Of a stretch of 24,409 nucleotides of DNA, positions 1-6,062 are shown in pieces. Source of the stretch: Hyphomonadaceae bacterium. GTDB taxonomy: Bacteria > Pseudomonadota > Alphaproteobacteria > Caulobacterales > Hyphomonadaceae. The position numbers were made by a program, and so were the translations under genes. Where the stretch lies: NCBI GenBank assembly GCA_030696545.1, contig JAUYSA010000126.1:1-24409 (forward strand). Reading direction: 5' to 3'. Under the pieces are notes generated by a model that was not told the origin of the DNA, searched no databases, and saw nothing but the letters and a program-made list of their open reading frames with translations. Within the stretch, counting starts at the first letter, position 1. Each line of letters begins with the position of its first letter.

Positions 1-280
1 GCGCGGTCTCGGCCGCCGCGGCGTTCCAGACGCCGTCGGCGGTGGCTGGGCCGGGCAGGCGATAGGACGTAGCGGTTCCCGCCGCAAACGACTCGCTCAC
101 CTGGTAGCCGACGTCACCGAGGTCGTAGGAGGCGAACAGCAGGATGGGCTTGCCCGGGACGGCGGTGAATGTGGGGGTGGCGCCTTGCGCCGAAGCCACT
201 TGCGGTATGCCGACGAACAACCAAAGCGCGAGCGCGCTCACCACATTTGCAATGCCGGCACGCGTGAACTCTTTGGTCAC
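1..280 (-). CDS. Exported protein, N-terminal part (possible alpha/beta-hydrolase-domain protein), runs off window
   Basis: This is an open frame from a GTG at 278-280 to the left edge, about 93 codons. The start is chosen because GGGGGAAG lies just upstream on the minus strand and no ATG is available in frame. The N-terminus has a few charged residues, a hydrophobic stretch (about residues 11-25, LALWLFVGIP) and an A-S-A-Q site, which is a typical Sec signal peptide, so the product is probably periplasmic. After the signal comes PGKPILLFASYDLGDVGY followed by SESFAAGTATSYR and DGVW. The pattern 'D...GY..SE.F.aGTA..Y...DG.W' resembles the start of secreted proteins with the PF20091-type alpha/beta hydrolase domain. 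That family call is recognition from memory of a short segment and is tentative; the catalytic part lies outside the window. Confidence 0.55.
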   Translation of the reverse strand, partial: MTKEFTRAGIANVVSALALWLFVGIPQVASAQGATPTFTAVPGKPILLFASYDLGDVGYQVSESFAAGTATSYRLPGPATADGVWNAAAAETA

Positions 281-499
281 GTCTTCCCCCCTGTATGTTG
301 GTGCGAACTAAACAACCTTGCGTAGCTGCGTCAACCTATCGTCGCGACAGGCATCACTTAAATCCAACCCCACCTAATTTGCCGACCGACCCTCCACCCG
401 TTTCGGGCGAGGCGCCCATTGGACATGGGCGTCGCCAACCTCGCCGCCTCATCAGAAGGGGGGAGGGGCTATTGCGCCATACCGCGTTATCCTGACAGT

Positions 500-597
500 C
501 CTGTCGAAATTGCGGAGCGGGTTCGTCGCGTTTGCCATGGCCAACGAGGCCTGCAGTCGGCCGGCCCAGCCGCCAATTGGTTTGGACTGACAGAGCC
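500..597 (-). mobile_element. IS6-family left end with transposase N-terminus (remnant 1b)
   Basis: Read on the minus strand, an outer end GGCTCTGTCAGTCCAAA (outer base at 597) is followed 59 nt later by an ATG at 536-538 that opens MANATNPLRNFD. The remnant at 10720-11034 has the same arrangement: an end GGCTCTGTGTCAGCCAAAA, then exactly 59 nt to an ATG opening MAKSANPFRYLD. The shared end, spacing and N-terminus identify both as left ends of related IS6-family elements. Homology fades after about base 500, where the frame continues into unrelated sequence and stops. The piece lies immediately downstream of the C-terminal fragment at 605-797, so at least two IS copies met here. Confidence 0.6.
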
Positions 598-604
598 GTC
601 GGCT

Positions 605-797
605 AGCCAGGTGGCGATCCTGATTGAAGTGGTTGTGGACGGCGCCGTGCACGGAGGCGAACGTCTGGAGTGCCTTCATCCTCCGCAACCTGAGCATCGC
701 CCGTTCTCGTCGTTGAGCCTCACCGTCTCGTGACGGATGTCGATCCCGCGCTTGCGGAGCAGGTCTTCCACGCGCGTCGGCGAGTGAGAGCAGCACG
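605..797 (-). pseudogene. IS6-family transposase, internally deleted and frameshifted (remnant 1a)
   Basis: On the minus strand, about 730-790 encodes VEDLLRKRGIDIRHETVR, which matches the N-terminal helix-turn-helix region of IS6 transposases. In another frame, about 605-715 encodes RRERAMLRLRRMKALQ and then FASVHGAVHNHFNQDRHLAS, which is the C-terminal signature of the same family. The whole DDE catalytic core between the two is missing, so the gene is dead. The left end of this copy is absent: homology begins a few bases after the stop of the GntR-type regulator gene (800-802). The C-terminal segment is closely similar at DNA level to 10720-10830. Confidence 0.75.
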
Positions 798-799
798 CG

Positions 800-1564
800 T
801 CAGGCCATACCCGACATCCGCTCCCTGTAAATCCTCATTGAATGTTCGCCGGCCGAATGAGAGGTGGCGACGTAAACCCTTGAAGCGTCGTCGGTGCGGC
901 CATCGCGCAGGCAATGCAGCACCGTCCGATAACCCGCGGTAAGGGGCAGATAGGGATGCGCCTGAGCGGCATTAGCATAACCCCAAATAACCTGAGAAGA
1001 AGCGCAAATGATTGAATACAGCATTTTGTTGTCGCTAAGAGCGACAAGCTTCTCCGAAAATTCTATGATCTTCTTTGAGCGAGTGGAATGCTCTCCGGAC
1101 GCAGTCAAGGCATCGATCTCGTCGAGTTCATCGAAGAGTCGATCAAGGTCAGCTTGAGTCGCGCGACCTGGAATTAATCGGATCGCGGCGGCTGCGATAT
1201 GCGTGCGCGCCTCGAAGAAGGTCTCCAGTGAGATGCGGCCGAAATCCAGCATGTCGCGGAAGTTCTGGCTGACCAGGCCGGCGGCGTTGTCGAGAATGAA
1301 GGCGCCGCCCTGACTGCCCTTGCGCAGGGCGATCAGCCCGAACATCTCGAGGCTGCGCATCGCTTCGCGAACCGCGGTGCGGCTCACGCCGTGATGTACG
1401 GCAAGTTCGCGCTCGGTGGGCAGGCGGTCCCCCGGCTTCAATTCACCCGCGATCAGCTTCGCCCTGATCTGGGCGCAGATCTCTTCGAACGCCCGCGGCG
1501 CTCGGGGCGCCTCGAGGTCATCAGGCGGCAGGCGGTTGGGTGGGCGTTGCATTGAACCCGTCAT
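800..1564 (-). CDS. FadR/GntR-family transcriptional regulator (FCD type)
   Basis: The protein has 254 residues. A winged helix-turn-helix domain covers about residues 25-92, with the typical GntR core LIAGELKPGDRLPTERELA and VSRTAVREAMRSLEMFGLI. A helical FCD effector domain follows at about 105-245. The ATG at 1562-1564 has GGAGA almost touching it; a second ATG 12 nt downstream (1550-1552) has better spacing and could be the true start. The gene is divergent from the CoA-transferase operon at 1877, so that operon is its likely target, probably with an acyl-CoA or organic acid as effector (inference). Two usual FCD metal-ligand histidines look replaced: the 'FH..L' motif reads FSEKL (Ser170), and the His before 'VL' in the last helices reads Tyr/Thr. 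Its stop abuts an IS6 remnant. Confidence 0.9.
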   Translation of the reverse strand: MTGSMQRPPNRLPPDDLEAPRAPRAFEEICAQIRAKLIAGELKPGDRLPTERELAVHHGVSRTAVREAMRSLEMFGLIALRKGSQGGAFILDNAAGLVSQNFRDMLDFGRISLETFFEARTHIAAAAIRLIPGRATQADLDRLFDELDEIDALTASGEHSTRSKKIIEFSEKLVALSDNKMLYSIICASSQVIWGYANAAQAHPYLPLTAGYRTVLHCLRDGRTDDASRVYVATSHSAGEHSMRIYRERMSGMA

Positions 1565-1876
1565 TCTCCGTACGCCCCTATCTATTTTCGCGACCTAGCG
1601 CCCTCGGCGCAGCCGCACAAGGCCGCGCCCACGCTCCTGACGAGCACCGGAGGCGTCGGCTCCCTCAGAGAGTCCGCCGCGACCGCGGAACCCACTGGGC
1701 ATGCCGCGGGCAGGCAAGCTCCGACCCTTGACGGCCTACAATGGTCGATCCAAAGATGCCGGCGCCCGCAGCTTACTGACTGCGTCGAAGTTAGAGCCCA
1801 GAGCTGAGCTGCCGAGACGCCCGTTACTTCGCGCGGCGCCGGCGTGCGCTCAGTTGTACACAGAAGGCGATGCCGG
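1565..1876. other. Divergent intergenic region between regulator and CoA-transferase operon
   Basis: No gene is supported in these 312 bases. The region must hold the promoters of both divergent units. Visible elements are an inverted repeat CCGCG-AC-CGCGG (1677-1688), a TTGACGGCCTACAATGGTC segment (1729-1747) that recurs with one mismatch at about 11055-11073, and an imperfect TGG-TCGAT-CCA dyad at about 1744-1754. The last could be a GntR-type operator, but the arms are short. No confident -35/-10 pair was found. Confidence 0.4.
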
Positions 1877-3136
1877 ATGCGCGATATCGAAATGCTCGCG
1901 GACTATGCGCCTCGTCCGAAGGACGCCCCGCATCTCCTTGAAGGGGTGCGCGTCGTCGACTTCACCCAGTTCATCGCCGGCCCCTATGCGACCCTGATCC
2001 TTGCGGATTTCGGCGCGGACGTCCTGAAGATCGAGCGGCCGGGGGTGGGCGACGGACTGCGCATTCTTAAAGGGGCCCAGATCGCAGGAGGCGACGGTGG
2101 GGCGTTCCTGTGGGCGAACCGAAACAAGCGCGGCCTGGCGCTGGACCTCGCGACGCCCGCGGGGCGCGATGTCGCATTCGAGCTCATGAAGCAGGCCGAC
2201 GTGGTGGTGGAGAACTTTTCCGCTCAGGTGATGAAGCGGCTCGGCCTGGACTATGATGCGGTGGCCGCGGTGAATCCGGGGATCGTGTATTGCACGATCT
2301 CGGCGGCCGGGCGCACTGGCCCAATGAGCGGTCGCACGGCCTTCGACCCGGTGACGCAGGCCGAAAGCGGCTTTGTGGCCTTGAACGCCGTGGCGGGCGC
2401 GCCGGCGCGCAGCCTGACGACGCCGATCGCGGATCTCACCAGCGGCATGATGGCGGCGACGACGATCCTGGCGGCCCTTGCGGGACGCTCGCGGTTGGGG
2501 CGCGGGCAGCAGGTGGAGATCGCAATGTACGATCAGGGGATCAATCTCTTGGCCTACGCGGCCACGGACTATCTCATCAGTGGGGAGGAGCCGGCGCCGC
2601 GCGGGGCCGAGAAACATCCGGCGCCGGCCGGAATATTTGTGACCAAAGACAAGGACATCCTGCTCTGTTGCGCCAGCGATGGGACCTTCCGCAAGCTGAT
2701 GAGCGTTATCGGGAGAGAGGACCTAGCCGCGGACGCCCGCTTCTCCAACCTAGCCGCGCGGACCGAGAACGCGCCTCTGTTCTTGGACACGCTCAGCGGA
2801 ATTCTCGCCGAAGACACGCAGGCCAACTGGCTGGCGAGGATGCGCGCCGCGGGCGTGCCGGTCGCGCCAGTGGCCTCGCTGGGGGAGGCGCTCACGGGAC
2901 CGGACATCGAGGAACGGGCTTTGGTCAGCCGAATTCCGCACCCCGTCGCAGGTTGGGCGCCGCACATCGCGCCGCCCTACCGCCTTGGGCTCACACCGGT
3001 TGTCGATCCGGTCGCGGCGCCAGGGCTTGGGCAGCACACCCGAGAAGTGTTGGGCGAGGTGCTCGGCTATGGGGAGGAGGCGCTGGACGCCTTGGCCGCT
3101 TCTGGCGCTTTCGGGCGGCAAGACGACAAGCGCTGA
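1877..3136 (+). CDS. CaiB/BaiF family III CoA-transferase
   Basis: This is a 419-residue family III CoA-transferase; such enzymes move CoA from an acyl-CoA donor to a carboxylic acid. It starts with the hallmark LLEGVRVVDFTQFIAGPYAT and ADFGADVLKIERP (residues 20-55). The presumed catalytic aspartate is Asp186 in TPIADLTSGMMA, the position of the nucleophile in formyl-CoA transferase. It is followed by the conserved GRGQQVEIAMYD. The start at 1877 is preferred over ATG 1844 because AGAAGG (1862-1867) is well spaced and homology begins near residue 20. The next gene follows after 43 nt, indicating an operon with the racemase-like gene and MFS permease. The likely role is activation of a carboxylic acid taken up or produced by the pathway. 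The substrate cannot be read from the sequence. Confidence 0.9.
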   Translation: MRDIEMLADYAPRPKDAPHLLEGVRVVDFTQFIAGPYATLILADFGADVLKIERPGVGDGLRILKGAQIAGGDGGAFLWANRNKRGLALDLATPAGRDVAFELMKQADVVVENFSAQVMKRLGLDYDAVAAVNPGIVYCTISAAGRTGPMSGRTAFDPVTQAESGFVALNAVAGAPARSLTTPIADLTSGMMAATTILAALAGRSRLGRGQQVEIAMYDQGINLLAYAATDYLISGEEPAPRGAEKHPAPAGIFVTKDKDILLCCASDGTFRKLMSVIGREDLAADARFSNLAARTENAPLFLDTLSGILAEDTQANWLARMRAAGVPVAPVASLGEALTGPDIEERALVSRIPHPVAGWAPHIAPPYRLGLTPVVDPVAAPGLGQHTREVLGEVLGYGEEALDALAASGAFGRQDDKR

Positions 3137-3179
3137 GTGGGCGTAAGGGGGCGAAGTCTTCGAAAAAGGAGAGTGACGC

Positions 3180-4289
3180 ATGGGACCGTTGAGGGGCTTG
3201 CGGGTCGTCGAGATGAGCGGGCTGGCGCCGGCGCCTTACTGCGGCATGCTGCTGGCGGACCTTGGTGCGGACGTGGTCCGGGTCGAACGTCCTGGGACGG
3301 CGGCCAAGGGCCCGGCTCCCCGGCTCGATCCGATTCGGCGCGGTCGCGCCTCGATCGAAGTCGATCTGAAGACTGAGCGCGGCGTCGCCGACGTGAAGGC
3401 CCTGATCGAACAGGCTGACGTCCTGATCGAAGGTTTCCGGCCCGGGGTGATGGAGCGTCTGGGCCTGGGGCCTGAGGTGTTCGAGGCGAGCAATCCCAAG
3501 CTGGTCTATGGGCGCGTGACCGGGTGGGGTCAGGACGGGCCGCTCGCGCACAGGGCCGGCCACGACGTGAACTACATCGCCATCACCGGCGCGCTTCACG
3601 TGATCGGGCGTAAGGGCGAGCCGCCGGTTATCCCACAGAACCTGATCGGCGACTTCGCCGGCGGCGGATTGATGCTGGCCTTCGGGATCATGGCGGGGGT
3701 CTTTGAGGCGAAGCTTTCGGGGCGTGGGCAGGTCGTGGACGCCGCCATGGTCGACGGCGCGGCCTCCCTGATGACCTACCTCTACGGACATCGCCTGCAA
3801 GGCGTCATGAACGACGTGCGCGGCGAGGGGCCCATGAGCGGCGCGGCCCCACACTATGGCGTCTACGAGACCAAGGACGGCCAGTTCATGAGCGTGGCCG
3901 CCGGCGAGCCGCAGTTCTACGAAGTTTTCGTCAAGGCTTTGGGGCTCGACCTCAACAGCCTGCCCGCGCGCGCCGACAAGGGGAACTGGGCGCAGCTTCG
4001 CGAACAGTTCGCGGCGATCTTCCGTACCCGCACCCGCGACGAATGGGACGCGCATACCCGAGACCTCGACGCCTGCGTGGCCCCGGTGCTGTCGATGGAT
4101 GAGGTGGCGCGCCACCCCCATAACGTCTCGCGTTCGACCTTCATCGAGGTCGAGGGCGTGACCCAGCCGGCTCCGGCGCCTCGCTTCAGTCGGACCAAGG
4201 CCGAGACGCCGGAGCCAGCCGAGCCGGCGATCTCACCCAGTGAGGCCTTGGCGCGGTGGGGCGCCCCGACCCTCACAGGGGCTGTCTAG
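3180..4289 (+). CDS. Alpha-methylacyl-CoA racemase homologue (family III CoA-transferase fold)
   Basis: The protein has 369 residues, the usual length for AMACR/MCR. The N-terminus GPLRGLRVVEMSGLAPAPYC and ADLGADVVRVERP are typical. The racemase catalytic pair is present: His128 in AGHDVNYIAITG and Asp158 in NLIGDFAGGGLM, both in the exact AMACR motifs, whereas the upstream paralogue has a transferase-type ADLTSG. The start has a good ribosome site (AAGGAGAG at about 3166-3173). AMACR interconverts (2R)- and (2S)-2-methylacyl-CoA so that branched chains can enter beta-oxidation, which points to a methyl-branched (isoprenoid or sterol side-chain-like) substrate. A racemase is much more likely than a transferase here, but some MCR-like proteins are transferases. 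It is co-directional with, and 53 nt from, the MFS gene. Confidence 0.88.
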   Translation: MGPLRGLRVVEMSGLAPAPYCGMLLADLGADVVRVERPGTAAKGPAPRLDPIRRGRASIEVDLKTERGVADVKALIEQADVLIEGFRPGVMERLGLGPEVFEASNPKLVYGRVTGWGQDGPLAHRAGHDVNYIAITGALHVIGRKGEPPVIPQNLIGDFAGGGLMLAFGIMAGVFEAKLSGRGQVVDAAMVDGAASLMTYLYGHRLQGVMNDVRGEGPMSGAAPHYGVYETKDGQFMSVAAGEPQFYEVFVKALGLDLNSLPARADKGNWAQLREQFAAIFRTRTRDEWDAHTRDLDACVAPVLSMDEVARHPHNVSRSTFIEVEGVTQPAPAPRFSRTKAETPEPAEPAISPSEALARWGAPTLTGAV

Positions 4290-4342
4290 CCGGCGAGGAA
4301 CCGCCGTATTCACCGTCGGGCTCCAGGGAGGGGTAGGCTTAC

Positions 4343-5665
4343 ATGGCGCAGAACGCCTTAGCGGCCGAAGGGGAAACGGCCGTCTCACGCCAGACCGCCT
4401 GGTATGTACTGGGCTTGCTTGCCGCGCTCTACGCCGTGTCCTTCCTGGACCGCGGGATCATGGCGCTGATCACCCAGCCGGTGTCCCGCGACCTGGGCCT
4501 GAACGACGCGGAGATGGGAGTCGTCCTAGGCGTCGGGTTTGCGGCCATGTACGCCCTGATGGGGATGCCGGCCGCGCAGTTCATCGACCAGCGTGGCCGA
4601 AAGACCATCATCGTGATTGGGGTGATCGTCTGGAGTCTAGGCACGATCGCCAGCGCCTTCGCGCATGATTTCGCCACCCTGACGCTTTGCCGCGCTACCG
4701 TCGCCAGCGGAGAGGCGGTGCTGACACCGGCGGCGATCTCGCTGATCGCCGACTTGTTTCCGCCGAACCGCCGCGCGTTGCCTATGTCGATCTACGCATC
4801 AATGCCCTCGGTGATGACAGGGGGCACCCTGCTGGCAGGCGGCGCAGCACTGCATCTGGCCACCGCCCTCGCGGACGAAACGGGACTTGCGCCCTGGCGC
4901 GGCACGCTCTTGCTCGTCGGGCTGCCCGGCTTGATCCTGATCACCTTGTTCCTGCTCACTGTGCGAGAGCCGCGACGAACCGGGTCCGCCGAGGCGGTCG
5001 CGGGGCAGGGGGCGAGCGTTCGTGAACTGGTGGACCACCTTCGAGAACGCTGGCGCTTCTACGTGCCCTTCTATCTCGGCGCGAGCCTGCTGGTCATGTA
5101 CGCCTACGCCCAATCTGCCTGGCTGCCGACATTGCTGGTTCGCGCGCACGGGGTGAGCCCAGAGAACAGCGCCTACCTCCTGGCGCTTGCGATGCCTTTG
5201 AGCCTGGCGGGCACCTTCCTCTATCCCATGCTGGCGCGCCGGTTCGATCGCCGCGGCGGCGGGGATGGGTTGGTCACCGCGTTCATGATCGCGGCCATTC
5301 TGGTGACTCCGCTGATGATCCTGGTCCCGCGCGCGCCGTCGATCGTTGCGGTCATCGCAGGAACTGGACTGCTATTGGCATGCCTGTCCACGACCTCCAC
5401 CCTCTCACCGCTCGCTATGCAGACGTTCGGGCCCAGCCGCATGCGTGCCCGTTTGATGGCGCTCTCGCTGCTATGCAGCAGCCTCCTGGGCTTCGCCCTC
5501 GGCCCGACCCTGGTCGGCTACATGTCCAGCCGGCACCCCGGAGATCCGAACTCGATTGGCGACGCCCTGTCACTGCTCGGGGTTGTGCTCGGCCCATGCG
5601 CGGCCGTCTGCTTCGCGCTTTGTCGACCCGCCGCGCGGCGTTTTCGAATGGAGACCGGCATCTAA
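4343..5665 (+). CDS. MFS permease (spinster-like, 12 TM)
   Basis: This 440-residue inner-membrane protein has about twelve hydrophobic segments, beginning at WYVLGLLAALYAVSFLDRGI. The 'FLDR' at the first membrane segment, 'ITQPVSRDLGLNDAEMGVVLG' and the cytoplasmic loop AQFIDQRGRKTII (motif A region) match the spinster-like group of the major facilitator superfamily common in alphaproteobacterial catabolic clusters. A central loop (VREPRRTGSAEAVAGQGASV) separates the two halves. GGAGGGG lies at 4327-4333, about nine bases before the ATG. It is the third gene of the CoA-transferase/racemase operon, so uptake of the acid or ester handled by those enzymes is likely (inference). It is related to, but clearly different from, the MFS protein at 14257. 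Confidence 0.9.
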   Translation: MAQNALAAEGETAVSRQTAWYVLGLLAALYAVSFLDRGIMALITQPVSRDLGLNDAEMGVVLGVGFAAMYALMGMPAAQFIDQRGRKTIIVIGVIVWSLGTIASAFAHDFATLTLCRATVASGEAVLTPAAISLIADLFPPNRRALPMSIYASMPSVMTGGTLLAGGAALHLATALADETGLAPWRGTLLLVGLPGLILITLFLLTVREPRRTGSAEAVAGQGASVRELVDHLRERWRFYVPFYLGASLLVMYAYAQSAWLPTLLVRAHGVSPENSAYLLALAMPLSLAGTFLYPMLARRFDRRGGGDGLVTAFMIAAILVTPLMILVPRAPSIVAVIAGTGLLLACLSTTSTLSPLAMQTFGPSRMRARLMALSLLCSSLLGFALGPTLVGYMSSRHPGDPNSIGDALSLLGVVLGPCAAVCFALCRPAARRFRMETGI

Positions 5666-5680
5666 CGGTGAGGCGCGGCG

Positions 5681-5710
5681 TCGGTTCGGTTCGGTTCGGT
5701 TCGGTTCGGT
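5681..5710. repeat. Pentanucleotide tandem repeat, TCGGT x6
   Basis: Six uninterrupted TCGGT units begin 15 bases after the MFS stop codon; the following bases (TTGGT) look like a decayed seventh unit. Perfect pentamer runs of this length are uncommon in bacterial intergenic DNA and are prone to slipped-strand length change. The run is about 350 bases upstream of the TonB receptor start and outside any coding sequence, so it could affect only transcript structure or spacing. Confidence 0.95.
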
Positions 5711-5798
5711 TTGGTATGGCCAAGAACTGCTCAATGCCGCGATCCGTCGCCGAAATGCGATAGATCTGCGAGTTTTGACGGGATTGGTAGATCCATAA

Positions 5799-5827
5799 TT
5801 GACTGACACCACGACCGCGCGTCTACT
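5799..5827 (+). promoter_or_regulatory. Possible promoter of the TonB receptor gene
   Basis: TTGACT (5799-5804) is separated by 17 bases from TCTACT (5822-5827), matching the sigma-70 consensus at five of six and four of six positions. It would give a leader of about 230 bases containing the hairpin at 5906-5924. This is pattern matching only. Confidence 0.25.
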
Positions 5828-5905
5828 TTGAGCGTTGAATGCAGGTCAGCGCCCGAGGCGGCTGATCCGGGTGAGGGGTTGAGGCGGGCTAGCGTCCTTT
5901 GCGTG

Positions 5906-5924
5906 GCCGCCGTGGATCGGCGGC
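5906..5924 (+). other. GC-rich hairpin in receptor leader
   Basis: GCCGCCG (5906-5912) and CGGCGGC (5918-5924) form a perfect 7-bp stem with a 5-base loop TGGAT. No T tract follows, so an intrinsic terminator is unlikely. It may be a structural or attenuator element, or chance in GC-rich DNA. Confidence 0.35.
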
Positions 5925-6062
5925 GGTCTCGCTTTGGTATCGCAATGGCGTCGGCCAACGATCCGGAACCAGTCCATCAAGCGGTCAGAGAGTCGCACGT
6001 CGCCGCGCGCCATCAATAAGCAAGAGGCTTTCCGCACCGACGAAAGCCCGAAGGAGGAAACG

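Larger units (their letters stand above)
5666..6062. other. Intergenic region upstream of TonB-dependent receptor
   Basis: This 397-base stretch carries no supported gene; open frames here have no plausible product. It contains the six-copy TCGGT repeat (5681-5710), a possible sigma-70-type promoter (5799-5827), a GC-rich hairpin (5906-5924) and, at its end, the strong ribosome site AAGGAGGAA of the TonB receptor. The length suggests that the receptor has its own promoter rather than relying only on the upstream operon. Confidence 0.5.

Noticed and set aside
1729..1757. TTGACG plus TACAAT read as a promoter
   Set aside because: The two hexamers are only three bases apart, and no hexamer at 16-18 bases spacing fits either one.
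2290..3192. 300-residue plus-strand frame overlapping the CoA-transferase
   Set aside because: Out-of-frame shadow of a gene with clear family III motifs; Gly/Arg-rich composition.
2991..4121. 376-residue minus-strand frame
   Set aside because: It is antisense to the racemase gene, rich in His/Arg/Pro, with no family features or ribosome site.
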